DNA of 64,000 nucleotides from Lutraria lutraria (Eukaryota > Mollusca > Bivalvia > Venerida > Mactridae). Positions within the stretch are counted from its first letter, which is position 1. Every line of letters starts with the position of its first letter. The stretch is taken from assembly GCA_964023205.1 (NCBI GenBank), contig OZ026845.1, forward strand, positions 8,132,001 to 8,196,000, written 5' to 3'. The position numbers were made by a program, and so were the translations under genes. Of the stretch, positions 12,851 through 25,795 are shown piece after piece. The notes under the pieces were generated by a model. The model was not told the DNA's origin and searched no databases. It saw nothing but the letters and a program-made list of their open reading frames with translations.

Positions 12851-12950
12851 ACCAGAAAAAGACTACAAAATGTACTCGAAATAAGAGTGGGGATACAAAT
12901 GTCTCCAGTAATTCTGCTGTACCATAGCTGTCAAACCTTTAAGCAACAGA

Positions 12951-13158
12951 TACTGTAAAATCATTAATTTTCGTTGGGGATTTAATTTCGTGTATTTCGT
13001 GGGTCGGCTCATCCACGAAATCAAATCCCAACAATTTAAATGCAGATAAGGCATTTATTTTCAAAAATCAAAATCCACGAATATATGTCCCCACGAAATA
13101 GTCATCTTAGTAAAAACCACGAAAATTGAGTACCACGAAAATAAATGAAAATACAGTA
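12951..13158. mobile_element. MITE (family C), TA-flanked
   Basis: Inverted ends: TACTGTAAAATCATTAATTT on the left against ATAAATGAAAATACAGTA on the right. The interior is rich in the phrase CCACGAAA and its complement, so it folds back on itself. It is non-coding. Confidence 0.75.
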
Positions 13159-13770
13159 AACTCAGCAAATAGATCAACTCAATAATCACGTATTATCTGC
13201 TTTCTAGGGGCTAGTAAAGGAAACTATTTTAACTAATTTATTGACATGCGGCTTTCCATGTGGTTTGGACCATCGTCTTCAAGTTAATGAAATATTTCAA
13301 TACACGACACTGCACTATACCAGAACCGGATACTATTGGTTGATATTAAGAACAAATGTACAATGAATTATATGTACAACGACAACGAATAGAACATTAA
13401 GCAATATTTATATTGAATGTTATTACATAAGGAGTTATTCTTTCACAGGTCACTTATTTAAACCCTGGTCTGAAAGATTTTTGCGAAACACCATGAAAAA
13501 ACATACGAGTGTACGTTACATAATACATGTATTAATAGAGATATTTGAATGTGTCTGTCGGTAAATATGTCAACATTTTGTTTCAAATTAAAACATATTC
13601 TCCGGGAGAGCTGTTTCTGCCAGCTAATATGAATATTAACTCCATTAACAGAAATAATGTGTCTGTCATTAATTGCCTGACAAAACTTTCACTGGATATT
13701 TAAGGAACATTACTTAAATGTTGTTAAGCCACGCTGCTTTCGGTTTGATGACTCAACTTATACATGATTA
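13159..13770. other. Intergenic stretch, nothing recognised
   Basis: AT-rich, with no open frame of note and no definable repeat. Confidence 0.4.
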
Positions 13771-13955
13771 GTCCTCGCCATACATTCTTATCCAATCAGT
13801 GACATGGATTTTAAAATGTTTGGTTTTCTTCTCTTCATATAGTTCTAATTTCTTTGTTCCGAAGACACTGCGTACACACTGCGCATGCTCAGAGGCGGAG
13901 CACTAAGACGGCTACAATACATATTTGGGTGTTCTTCGTAATAAGTAAGTTACAG
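13771..13955. repeat. Interspersed repeat R1, copy 2
   Basis: Same ordered blocks as 11921-12115, including ACACTGCGCATGCTCAGAGG and TTGGGTGTTCTTCG. Confidence 0.8.
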
Positions 13956-14239
13956 AAAGTACCGCACACTTTTGAGAGATTATTTTGGACCACAAAATTA
14001 TCAAGCGACTAAAGTTGAAAAGCTCTAAAACTTGATATATATATGATATAATGATATATAGGTAATGTAAAAAATCCATAAAATTTACAGTCTTAGATGT
14101 TATCCGTTCGATGGTCAGGAAAAGCGTATCCCTCTATATAAAATATCCTTTTAAAATATTGAAAACAGAAGAACAAATACATTTCGGACTGAATCGATGT
14201 AAAGAAACAATGTTTCAGTTGTATTCGTCAGCTAGTTCA

Positions 14240-14440
14240 CTTCACCAGTTTGTCCAGACTGTATACTAACCAGTACGAACTTCCACTTCCACAAGGAGTC
14301 AGGTAACTTCTCCACGTACAGAGGGAAATTGACATATTTCATGGAAGGGTATGACCTACCACGACCTAGATCCGAATCCGGATCGCCGAGGTACAAATCC
14401 AGCGTACGTACTATTGGACGACATCCGCCGTCCCGTCTAC
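14240..14440 (-). mobile_element. tRNA-derived SINE (family 2)
   Basis: On the minus strand a tRNA-like head (A box near TGTCGTCCAATAGTACG, B box near GGATTCGGATCT) is followed by a body with TACGTGGAGAAG, CTCCTTGTGGAAG and ACTGG. Related bodies are at 14845-14960 (+) and 34990-35165 (+). Open frames across it are accidental. Confidence 0.65.
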
Positions 14441-14649
14441 TTATGGCTATTTGATGAAAACACGCACGGTTATATACGTTTTGCATGGCATGGCAAAAAT
14501 TGAGGACTTTTTTTTCAAATTGACATTATGAACATAAACAATTTACATGTAATATAAGCATCATCTGATTATATTGTATAAAAGTTTGAACGTTTTTTAC
14601 CAATTCATTTCTGTTCAGTGTTTTTGTCAATTTTTCATAGAGGGGTATG

Positions 14650-14735
14650 GCCTGCCGAGAGCGAGATTCGAACCTGGTTTGCCTGGATACAAGTCCAGCC
14701 CGCTAAACACCGGGCCATGGCCGCGGTCCATGTCA
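14650..14735 (-). mobile_element. tRNA-derived SINE head
   Basis: The minus strand reads GGCCCGGTGTTTAGCGGG, then a TTGTA loop, then GGTTCGAATCTCGC. This is the A box, anticodon-loop and B box order of a tRNA. It belongs to the same broad family as its neighbours. Confidence 0.65.
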
Positions 14736-14844
14736 AATGTGGAGAATCGACTCAAAAGTGAATACATGTATTTGTGTATACAGTAATTGCTGAACAAGTT
14801 GTTTATAAGAAGGTAAGTTTAATTCATTGAGTAGAGACACTGCT

Positions 14845-14960
14845 ACAAGCGGTAGGTCATACCCTTTCCATGAAATTTTGACAATAATATCGACAATGAT
14901 GTGGAGAAGATGCGGGTACCTAGTGAAAGGGAAGTTAGTGCTAGTAAGAAACTGGTTAGG
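14845..14960 (+). mobile_element. SINE body fragment (family 2)
   Basis: Contains the block GGTCATACCCTTTCCATGAA and a degraded version of the TGGAGAAG...GGGAAGTTAGT body seen at 14240-14440. It lacks a head. Confidence 0.5.
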
Positions 14961-15900
14961 TGAATCGAACTGAAAAATGTTTAAAAAACGGCGATAAATT
15001 TAAAAGAATTAGAGACAATGCTAAGTAGATATAATAACATCCATCCGTTTTTATGCCAAAATGAAATTAAAGTCTGATAAATTGATTCTAAGGCTACCAG
15101 GAACAAACATTGACATCGACAAGGATTATAAAGGATTACTTGTACATATTTACATAATGGCATTTAGAGTTCACACTTATGCATAAATAATGTTCAACTT
15201 CCTAAGTGATTAAGGTTATGACCATTTAGCACCACTTAGCAATTTGTCAGTAAATTGTTTGGATATGGAAATGTTGTGAATACCAACAATTAGTTTCTGT
15301 ATTAGTTGTCAACATTTCGTTACCTCTCAGACCATTGTATATTGGCAATATTTAATCATGTATACGCCTACTTAGACAAGCGATAACATCCAATCTTAAC
15401 TCCCACCAGTTCACATGAAGTTTCATTTTATATGGTTATTATTTTGAACGAGGTGGAAAATGAATTACTTTCAACTTGTACGGCCCGATATAACTTTATT
15501 TTGGGATTTAAAGTCGCGCCAACATTCATTTGGAGGCTTTAACGGTTTTCAAAGTTGGTGCCTCTGGTATGTACAGAGAGATGACAGAGAGTACTTGTCA
15601 GAAACCATAACTACTCGACTCTGGAGGTCACTCCTGGTATAAGTACATACATTATAAAAGGAATAAAAGAGTACATGTATCACACTGTGTATTTTACCCT
15701 TCAGGTGTAACAAGTAAACCGTGAAATATTTATTTAAAAATTAACATACAGCCAGCCAAATCTGCTAAACAAAGACCAACAGGAAAGATGCATTACACCG
15801 TTGACATTTCTTTCATTTTTCTACGGGCTTTAAGGATAGGGGAAGATTTCAGATACCGTCCGGCCGTAAGCAATCTGGACAGCTCCCTCATATATCAATT
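14961..15900. other. Intergenic stretch, nothing recognised
   Basis: Only short open frames. The last 100 bases may be body sequence of the SINE whose head lies at 15901. Confidence 0.4.
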
Positions 15901-15975
15901 GTGTTAGGGTGGGATTCGAACACACAGCAGTTAAGGGCTAGTGATTACAAGTCAGCGACCATAGCCACTAGACCA
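15901..15975 (-). mobile_element. tRNA-derived SINE head, well preserved
   Basis: The minus strand begins GTGGTCTAGTGGCTATGGTC (A box), passes a CTTGTAATC loop and reaches GTGTTCGAATCCCACC (B box), ending CTAACAC. Length and order fit a tRNA, but the acceptor strands pair poorly. I call it a retroposon head, not a tRNA gene. Confidence 0.6.
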
Positions 15976-16720
15976 CAGACTGTTGTCCATTCAATTGGTC
16001 TATACTCAGAGGACATTGTGGACATATTACATCAAATATATGAGTTTTCAAGAAAGATCGTTGGTCAGTGGGGACTCTCTATCGACTAGTGGCATTTAAC
16101 ACAGGTCACTGTCAGTGTCTGCTGTTTAGATCCACATGCTTCGAAAGAAATGGTGGAATGTTATACAGTATATGTAAATGTGAACAAAAAATGAAAAAAA
16201 TAAGACAATAAATCATAAACCAACCGATCATGTTTTTTCCGACAATGGTACAGAATCCAAAAAAAACTCGATACATGTACCAAGTATTAAGGCAATACTG
16301 ACAGTCCCATTTTTAAGTTGTCATATACGAAGCAAAATGTTAGTACCGGAACATAAGTGTTCGTTATAATCAGGTTGTCTTTATATTGAAGAGTTCACTC
16401 AGCGACTAGCTGTCACAAAACTAAATTCTATGTGATAGTGTTAAAACATTGCTGTTGGTGTTGTTCTTTTATCTCGAAATCCTTTGAAGTTATCATCTGT
16501 AAGAGTCACGTGTTTCCTCCGCGTGTCACTATAACATGGTTTTACTGAAGTCACTAGACGTTAAAATCAAGTAAAATATCGATTGAATGTAGTAACGTGC
16601 AGTTTTGGTAAGATAACTGATTTATAACACAGATTATATAACTACTTAATGAAGGTCTCGCCTAGCCGGTGGTATAATGATTTTCAAAGTCACATGCGCT
16701 TGCATTGTTATTACAAACTT
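15976..16720. other. Intergenic stretch, nothing recognised
   Basis: No gene or definable repeat is visible. Confidence 0.4.
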
Positions 16721-16900
16721 AGTGCTCGCCCCATTTTCTTATCCAATCTGTGAAAGGATTTTTTCTGTTTTCTTATCTTAGAAATAGAATATAGAACTGA
16801 CATTCTAACTCCTTAGTTTCGAAGAACGTATTAATTAGTATACACTGCGCATGCGGAACACCAAGACAGTTAGAATGCACATTTGAGTGATCTTCGTACT
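16721..16900. repeat. Interspersed repeat R1, copy 3
   Basis: Same ordered blocks as 11921-12115 and 13771-13955 but more diverged and with a deletion after GCGCATGC. Confidence 0.7.
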
Positions 16901-19900
16901 CTCCGCTATTGCTTTTTTAGCTTTCTTATTTACGAATAATATCCAAATAATGACTTTAACCTATATAATTATAGTGGTTCGGGGAAAAAGGTAGCAAGCT
17001 AGACATGATTAGAACAGTTTAAAAGAGCGAGGTAGAGATTTACTGGTGTACTGCTTTTCATGACCGGTGATTGTCTAGGCAGGACACAATCGAAGATGTG
17101 CTTACAATTTAGAACAAAACATTCAAGTTGTATTGCATGCTCCGAACAATCTCTCAGAGAGAATAGCATTTTTTTATAATTTGATAATGGTTTAATGATC
17201 GAAATTTTGCGTTTGGTCGGAAAAAATGACTGTCCTTCTTCTTCGTAAAATATGGAGAAACCGCTCTGTACTTTGGGTAATCAATGTTCGAAAAGACTCA
17301 ATTTCGACTAAGCTGATTTAGAAGCTCAAATACAGAAACGTCAGACAGGATCGCAATAGAAATGCCAATGTTTTATAACATAGAGACAATGCACAAATCG
17401 CCTACATCAGAGGCGCATCCTGGCGAATTTATCGCCTCATTTTGCTTCTGACGTCATAATCGGGAAAGAAATTTTCCAGAAGAATAAATGGAACCGAAGG
17501 GTGATATCAGTAACCTTGACATGAGAATTGAACTACATGTACCTTTGTAATACATGTAGTTGGAAAAAGTCGTATAAAATATCGATACTCATTTGAATAT
17601 TAATATAAAAACAAATAATACGCATTAAAAAACAACACAGCTTTGGATATTGTAATCAATTGTTATAATTGAAAATCGTTTCCAATTTCCGGTGTCATTG
17701 GATGTCAATTTTCTGTTCACTGTGGACCCGAACTGAACACTATGCTTCATTATTATTTCTGTAATTTAAGCCTTTGTCATTTAAAAAATAGTCTCTATAA
17801 TTACCATGATTATCAGAATCGGTGAGGTTTTGTGTAAATAAACATTGTTTGCAAACTAAGGCTCTAAATTCACGACAATGCTTGTCAAAGGTTAGACATG
17901 TCTCTATACGTCTAATCGCTCAATCATTGTGAATACATTAATGGATTAACAATTAATATTAAACACTCTAAAGACTTACTGATGTCGCGTATAAATAATA
18001 CACAACGAAGGTTATGGGAAAGTTTCAATCACTGATAAAGGTATACCCTGGCCAATTTGAAAACTAATTGCACGTGAAGTACAACACCTTATTTTGTGAA
18101 GCCAAGGACGTGTAGTCCCCAATCTATTCATCGACAGAAAAATTGTAGTATGGTACAACCTGATTTTGTATAACTCACGATTCTATATACAGACGTCTAC
18201 AGACAAATATTTTCTTATATTTTCCAGATAGGAAAAGATTTGTATAGAAATAAAAAACAAACACACGCGACCAATAGATGTACCGTTAATCATGACACAA
18301 ACACAGTTTAACACGTAACTATGGCAACTATTTCAATGCATAAACACACATGTATATATTATAAGCCGTTCTTTTAGAATGAAAATGCAAGCATGGCGTA
18401 AAAAGCATTTGAATAAAATGATATGTCTATTTAACAAAATACAAATTAGTCAGAAAAACAGCAAACAGCGATCAAGGAAGGAATATTAAGCAAATAATTG
18501 GCTTAAAAATGATAAATCGTCTAACTAAGAACAGAACTGAATGAAGTTTAAAATGGAAATAAAAGAAAATGCGCAGCTTACCGAAACTATGCATGCAAAT
18601 CCTGCAAAGGTAATGGTTGGCAGCCGTCTAGTTCCGTATCCTCAACACACACATTGAGTATAAAAACAAGTAGAACCGGTACGTATTCCGTGTACTACAG
18701 TAATGGTAGAGGCAAATTTCTACACAATGGACGTAAAATACAGTTTCAATTAACACGAGCCGTGGTTATTGCTTTTCTCAATGGCTACAGAACAATAGAT
18801 TCAAAAGGAATTGTAAATATACTAATATCAATTAAGAATCTATAAAACCATTGTATGCAGCAATATGTCAGTATACGGGTGATCATAACATACTCCCGTA
18901 GGAAATTTAAAATCATATCCAGATACATTTAAAAATTACAACGTAGCGTTGAGGTGTAAAACGTTATTATTTTACTCCAAGATGTGAAATATGTATCACT
19001 CGATAAACGCATTTAATTAAAAATAAATCAAAGTCATTCAAACACTAACAAATTTCAACACAACACTAGTATTTGATTATTAATTGACAGAAAAAAATAC
19101 TATTATCCACAGAATTAAATCAAAACTAAACAAAATTGAATATGACGCAAACACAAAACAAATAACCACATTTAAAAAAATTAATCGTTATTATCGAACG
19201 ATGGCATGAATTCCTATATGAACTTATAATACCGTTGTTTTTTCATAAGTTGCAAGCAAATTCGAAACAACGGAACTTATCCTTTTTCAACCAGAAATGC
19301 ACCGCGGTAAAAGTAGTCCGCCGCTATTCTGCGACACTTAAAAAACAAATCTGACGCGCAAGTATTTGTCAAATCACTCTAAAACTCGCTACTGTAGCGA
19401 TAAAATTCGATGAAAGCCAACTACTCGCTCTTATACCAGTAAGTCACATTTGGAATGGCTTTCTCTTAGTCGATGTTACTGCAAATCTCGTTCGTCATTG
19501 AAACAATATTCAATACTGCCTATAAGGCGCCTGTCAACGAGCATTCCTGCATATCAAAATCATGTGTTTCCGTGGTGAAACCCGATTATCTGCACCAAAT
19601 ACTAATTTTTGATTCTTTGCGCAGTTATTTTAGTAATGGCGGCCCGAGTTCCGGGAAAACCTTTACGTATATTGTAGTTATGACTTGCGTTGAGCCGTAG
19701 CGTACATACATTGACACAGTTTGTATTATTTGATGTTTTTATGACTGTACTGTCATGGCGACAGGAGACTGGATAAATTCCGATAATTCCGGACTAGGTA
19801 GAATTATGTGTCAAGGACTGCAGTATTTATGAACAAAGGCTTAGAAACTTTTGCTATCAAATAGTGCGGCAATATTATGACATAGGGCACGTGGTCACGT

Positions 19901-20780
19901 GGTCAGAATAGTAATAGCAAGACACATACAATGTAATAACAATACCTGCTCGTACTACATAAAACACCATAATCTAATTCAAAATAACCTTATATGTAAT
20001 TGAATTGTCACATAATTCGAACCTGTACATTGTAATATATACTATAAGAAGGCGTATAACTTTTCGTTCCGGTGACTGCGCACCTTTCTTAAAGGGATGA
20101 GTGCTTAAAAGGAAACGTTTATTGTAGAGTGAATTACTATAAACTATATATAGTTCAATTTTTAGGTCAGCAATGTTATTGTATACATGGAAGATCCCAT
20201 TGCAATACCAATACTATTGTAATATGTTATGGAGCAATCTATGAAACATTACCACTGTCCCCTGTGGCGCAGTTGGTAAAGTACCGTGAAGGTTTGTGAA
20301 TCTTGACGACTTTGTTGGACATCGCTTTTTATTATTAACTTTTTTTCATTTTTAATAAAAGTTAATTTGATATAATTATATCGATAGGAAAATATGTTTA
20401 AAATGGTTTTTTTTCAGCTGCTCCGTTAAATTAATAAATATATAATTACGTCACATGGGTAAGTTAGCATTTATCATTATTTGAATTGTTGAGTAATTAC
20501 ATAATAAGTAGAAACCGGTTTAGGTGTTTAGTATATAAAGTATTTGAAAGTATTACACAAGTTTGTATTTGCGATGTCATACAATAAAATGTATAAATGA
20601 ATTACAAAAAAAGAGAAATACACAAGAGATCAAATGCATTCATTCTTCCCCTTTTCTCTTTTGAAATACAAAAAGGTACTTTTCAGCGTGTAATATACAT
20701 ACATGCAACAAAAACAAACATATTCAGTCAATAAATGAATTATGAAAAAAATATTTGTATATAATAATTAAAAAAAAGAA
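16901..20780. other. Long AT-rich stretch, no gene recognised
   Basis: Nearly 4 kb without an open frame above 75 codons or a recognisable motif. A short A-box-like phrase (CCCTGTGGCGCAGTTGGTAA) lies near 20260 and may be a decayed tRNA-derived piece. Confidence 0.4.
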
Positions 20781-20890
20781 AGTGCCATTGAGTTCGAACC
20801 ACCTACATCTGCTTATTTTTTTTGAAAATGTTATGTATGTACCTGTCACCTTATCCAATACACCATGACTCTGGTTCACGTGATTGGCAC
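20781..20890 (-). other. tRNA-like / SINE-like element with inverted ends
   Basis: On the minus strand AGTGCCA at one end pairs with TGGCACT at the other. Inside are an A-box-like TCATGGTGTATTGG and a B box GGTGGTTCGAACTC, separated by an AT-rich insert of about 50 nt that is too long for a normal tRNA. Confidence 0.5.
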
Positions 20891-21774
20891 TTTACTATGG
20901 ATTTAAAATGATTTGGGCAATCAATTTACAGTGATTAACTTTACAATGGTATCGTCCAAAATTCGACTTTGGCTATAAGAAAATTGAACTATACGTATTG
21001 CGTTGTGGTTTTCGTGTATTGTGCTGCGATTTTCACCATGTTTTTGTCAATCGAAATGTATATAGTTTCATGATATTATCAGTTCAGAATAGCACCGACT
21101 TCTAAAGCTAAAAAGACAAAACATGAGCATATAGTTTTTTTTTTACTCCGAATTTTATTAATGTACGTTCAAAGAAGATAACAATGAAAAGTGACTTTTC
21201 GGGGAAAAGCGAATTTATGTAATACATGTAGTTGGAATGAATAAAAAAATACAAACTTGTTTATTTTATCATATTTTTATACAAGTAGTCATTACATAAA
21301 TATATTTTATTTGATATAGTCCAGTAGTTTCATTGTAATCTTATTTTAATCTTTAAGAATAAGCATGAGCAATTATCAATCTATTCCTATTCTGGTCCAT
21401 AAGTTTTAGTGTTTTTTTTAATGCGGCTTTTAAAAGAAAAGTTTTCTCTATTTCGCTGGTGGCTTATTTATGGTTTAAACCACCAAATAGGACCGAAATA
21501 AACATGTTTCATATGAACCGCCCGTAGTTAGCAATCTATTTTAAGAAATGACACAGAAATTACGGAATACTTAGAACAATCACACATTTATAATTCTCTA
21601 AAAATGTTGAGTTTTGCAATATAATCAACGTTTTTTTCATTGTCTTAGTAAATGTTTTCATTGAAAAAAAAAACGGAATATTAATTTCTTCTTTCATAGA
21701 TGTCCTAAAATACTAAGCAATTTTTGATACAGATAAGAAATGGATACTTTGAAAAACACGTACAAATATTACAT
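20891..21774. other. AT-rich intergenic stretch
   Basis: Nothing recognised. Confidence 0.4.
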
Positions 21775-22790
21775 TTTTGCCTTCCCCCAAATATCACCTT
21801 CCCTCAAATATTACCTTCCTACCTTCCCCCAAATATGATCTTCCCTCAAATATTACCTTCCCCCAAATATCACCTTCCCCCAAATATTACCTTCCTACCT
21901 TCCCCCAAATATCACTTTCCCTCAAATATTACCTTCCCCCAAATATTACCTTCCTACCTTCCCCCAAATATTACCTTCCTACCTTCCCCAAATATCACCT
22001 TCCCTCAAATATTACGTTTTTGCCTTCCCCCAAAATATCACCTTCCCTCAAATATTACCTTCCTACCTTCCCCCAAATATTACCTTCCTACCTTCCCCAA
22101 ATATTACCTTCCTACCTTCCCCCAAATATTACCTTCCTACCTCCCCCAAATATTACCTTCCTACCTTCCCCCAAATATTACCTTCCTACCTTCCCTCAAA
22201 TATTACCTTCCTACCTTCCCTCAAATATTACCTTCCTACCTTCCCCCAAATATCACCTTCCCTCAAATATTACCTTCCTACCTTCCCCAAGTATTACCTT
22301 CCCTCAAATATTACCTTCCTACCTTCTCCAAAATATCACCTTCCCTCAAATATTACCTTCCTACCTTCCCCCAAATATCACCTTCCCTCAAATATTACCT
22401 TCCTACCTCCCCCCAAATATTAACTTCCTTCAAATATTACCTTCCCCCAAATATGATCTTCCTGCAAATATTACCTTCCCACCTTTCCCCCAAAAAGATC
22501 ACCTTCCCGCAAATATTACCTTCCCTCAAATATATATAACCTTCCTATACCTTCCCCCAAAATATCACCTTCCCTCAAATATTACCTTCCTACCTTCCGC
22601 CAATTATAACCTTCCCTCAAATACTACCTTACGCCAAATATTACCTTTCCCCAAATGTTTAATCCCCCCCCCCCCGAATAAAAACCTTCCTACTTTCCCC
22701 CAAATATAACCTTTCCTCAAATATTACCTTCATACCTTCCTAAAAATACCCCCCCCCCCAAAGGAAACCTTTCCAAAATAACCTTCCCCA
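21775..22790. repeat. 25/17-bp pyrimidine-rich minisatellite
   Basis: Mixed copies of a 25-bp unit (CCTTCCTACC + TTCCCCCAAATATTA) and a 17-bp short form (CCTTCCCTCAAATATTA). The plus strand is strongly pyrimidine-rich in the CCTTCCC blocks. The right end decays into poly-C tracts near 22667 and 22750. The 271- and 310-codon open frames across it are repeat artefacts. Confidence 0.95.
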
Positions 22791-23519
22791 ATGATAAACT
22801 ATGAGTTATTCTATGAAACAGCAACAAATGTGATGTCAATATCATTCGTATTGTCGGACCTTTTTCTTTGAACAAGCTTGGACAGTTCTTTCTGACAGTT
22901 TAATAACCTTTATTACTTTTACCTTAAGCATGCGTGGTAACCTGCGTGGTCAATTATAAGTCACAATTAAGCTCCCCACCACTATCAGTTCGAATCACAT
23001 CCGGGTCCAAATAAATTCACACAGTCATCAGGAAGCTGTCCTAGTATCTTACAGAAGGTCAGGGCTACAAGACGGAATCAAGATACTGTTCTGTTCTGTC
23101 TAACACTAGATTTGTACAAAAATAGAAATTGTTAACATTGCAACATTTATTTACGGGCCGTTAAACTATCCTTCGATTTGCTTATTTGGAACTTTCTGTT
23201 ATTTTGAAAACGGGAATTAATGTTGACAAGAACTTGCAACCCTTATCATAGGTTTTTGACAACATTTAACAACACACTGTACTTTAACATACCAGCATAA
23301 AGCTGAAAAGCTTAGAAGAATGATTAAATTATTACCGTAAATTGCGTAAGAAGACGTCTCGACGATACAATGAAGAGATTAATGTTGAAAACAAAACACC
23401 ATTTCAGCGCATTGAGATGACTTTGGTATACAGTGTGACATCATTAATTGTCTCAATAAAAGAACGCGGCGTTCTATTTTATACAAATTCTACCTTATCT
23501 GATGATTAACACGATCAAG
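22791..23519. other. Intergenic stretch
   Basis: No gene seen. A possible decayed tRNA-like piece (CAGTTCGAATCACATCCGGG near 22987) is too weak to call. Confidence 0.4.
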
Positions 23520-23709
23520 CACAATCTAACCTGTGAACAAAGGCCACTCTTGGAAAAGACATAGTGTGACCTTTATTGACAGGTGACCCTTATTCGGCGA
23601 TCATTTTGTCCTAAATAATCAATTAAAGAATGACCTTTATTCTGAGGGTGACCTTTATTCGGAGGGTGACCTTTATTCGGAGGTGGCCGCTGACACAGGT
23701 TTGAATATA
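23520..23709 (+). mobile_element. MITE family B copy
   Basis: Carries the family interior: CCTGTGAACAAAGGCCAC, a triplicated ACCTTTATTCGGAGG-type phrase and GGCCGCTGACACAGGTTTGA at the right end, as in 3517-3698. Confidence 0.75.
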
Positions 23710-23902
23710 ATCCAAAACGAATGTGGGAAGCTGATTGGTTGTTAAATCTCTTGTTAAATGTCTTGTGAACATACATCACCTGGAATAAAGACCGTCATCA
23801 AATATTTCATAATTAGAATTTACATTAATTTTATAATACACACTGAATAGAGACTTGTTATACATATCACTGTTTAATATACAAGTTATTACATAAAACT
23901 GA

Positions 23903-23962
23903 TACAGTACAACCTCTCCAGAGCAGCCCTCTCTTGAGCAACAATCTCCGTTTAACGACAGC
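23903..23962. mobile_element. MITE family A copy truncated by assembly gap
   Basis: Begins TACAGTACAACCTCTCC like the element at 3332 and is cut off after about 60 bases by the run of N. Confidence 0.65.
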
Positions 23963-24162
23963 NNNNNNNNNNNNNNNNNNNNNNNNNNNNNNNNNNNNNN
24001 NNNNNNNNNNNNNNNNNNNNNNNNNNNNNNNNNNNNNNNNNNNNNNNNNNNNNNNNNNNNNNNNNNNNNNNNNNNNNNNNNNNNNNNNNNNNNNNNNNNN
24101 NNNNNNNNNNNNNNNNNNNNNNNNNNNNNNNNNNNNNNNNNNNNNNNNNNNNNNNNNNNNNN
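23963..24162. other. Assembly gap (200 N)
   Basis: Exactly 200 undetermined bases, probably a placeholder of arbitrary size. Any reading frame across it is meaningless. Confidence 0.99.
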
Positions 24163-24412
24163 TTGCTGTCACTTTTTATGTGACGTATTGGTTGCATCGC
24201 ATCAACTTCAAATTGAGGATTACGTTGTTTACATTCTCTTGGGAGACTTGAAGAGTTTTTTTAATGCATTACCAGCGTGAATGACTGTATGGTTACAAAG
24301 TTTGTAAGAATAAAACGGTGTACGTTTACAGTGTTTAGATAATAATTGACAGGATTTAACGACAACATTAAAAGTACAATGCAAAACATTGTCCTGTCCT
24401 TCTCAACTTATC

Positions 24413-24488
24413 ACTATACTAATGGACGCTTAGTCTGGTTCCCGTAAGATTGAGTCGGGAGCCATACTAAGCATCCATTAGTATAGTA
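24413..24488. repeat. Short perfect-stem hairpin
   Basis: The left arm ACTATACTAATGGACGCTTA with GTCTGGTTCCCG (24413-24444) pairs with the right arm (24456-24488), with about three mismatches. The loop is 11 nt. Flanking sequence is ordinary AT-rich DNA. Confidence 0.85.
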
Positions 24489-25281
24489 ACGCAAACATGT
24501 CTTTGAAACGAAAAGAGACGTCATAAAAACAAAACACTGGAGGTACTGTGGTTTTAATTGGAAGTCTTGAACCCGAAGGAGAACCCATTTCTACATAACA
24601 ATGTACTGCCGATGTCCACACCTCTCCTGGTAAAAAGAAAGAACCGAGCCACATTCTAGCTTTTTCGAAAGCTAAGCTTGTATTGATTAAACAATTCAAC
24701 ACATATCACAGTCTTAAGGCTTCAACTGACCAATTTGATCTTTTTACCATTGTTCATTTCAATATGGAAGTGACGTCACTGGTGATCACCACATTATAAC
24801 TTTCAATCATATTTCGATTGATTTCAGGAATCTCAACATGTTTACTAGATTACGAGGTTTCTTAGATTATACTGTCTAATGTTCAAAATATTGATACTTT
24901 ACGTAACGTATTTTCATAAATCTTTTCGTTCCCTAACAAACTCGTTCAGTCAATTAGTAAATAATACTTCTCAACAGTGTTGTTTGAGAATGCAGTAAAC
25001 ATTTTGGAGCAGACGATGTTTTAATGGTTCTAACTAGCTATATAGTGTACCAGTAGTTGTCTGGAAACATACGAACGTCACATTCTTACAAGAAATACTT
25101 AATTCAAGTCACTACAAAAATCATTGTAGTATTCCAATACAAACAACTGTGTACGTTTAATAATGAATGAGTTGTAGTTCTATCTCGAACGGAAGCTTTG
25201 GTATGTCTTACAGTTATGAACGACCGCCCCTATAGCTGAGTAGATCGCTTCGCTGCTGATCATGAGTCCTCTGTTTAACCA
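24489..25281. other. Intergenic stretch
   Basis: No gene recognised. CTATAGCTGAGTAGATCG near 25233 is faintly tRNA-like. Confidence 0.4.
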
Positions 25282-25461
25282 TACATTGTAACCTCCATGA
25301 ACGGTTACCTCGGAACAACAGCCACCTTCCTATTACGACCAGTGTACTAGCAACCTAAATTGACGTTTTACTATATTTTCACTCTCTCAACCACAGCCAA
25401 TTCCTTACAACAGCCATTTTGTCCCATCCCATAATGGGTGTTGTAGCGAGATTGCACTGTA
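25282..25461. mobile_element. Diverged MITE family A copy
   Basis: Starts TACATTGTAACCTCC and ends GAGATTGCACTGTA-like (GCGAGATTGCACTGTA), matching the family A termini, with GGGTGTTGTAGCG just inside the right end. Confidence 0.6.
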
Positions 25462-25795
25462 TACACATAGCATTAGGTATATGGATCCCAGGTTACCCAT
25501 CCTGTTATTTGATTTTAGACATCGTATCTAAGGTCATTCGTTCTCCAACGCTGATTCGAGAATGACAGTAATTTGCGAAGAACATGACTAGTTCGGGTTC
25601 ACAACCTAGGAACACTTGTTAGGCGTAATTCGACCGCCCCTTATTTTTCCCCGCGACCCTATACATTTTATCAAGGCCGATAAACGGTACACCCACTTCC
25701 GCACTTTCCACGAGCTTTCAAAAGCCAAAATAAGTTCCTAACCTGTCTATCCTACTTGTAATGAACATGAGTAGTACATGGTGCCGGTTTAGAGG

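Noticed and set aside
15901..15975. Functional tRNA gene
   Set aside because: A and B boxes are good but acceptor strands do not pair well, and similar heads occur in many SINE copies here. A covariance-model scan would settle it.
21724..22709. Two overlapping proline-rich open frames of 271 and 310 codons
   Set aside because: Both are readings of the same 25/17-bp pyrimidine-rich minisatellite in different frames.
23867..24251. Open frames of about 80-105 codons spanning the gap
   Set aside because: Most of their codons are undetermined bases.
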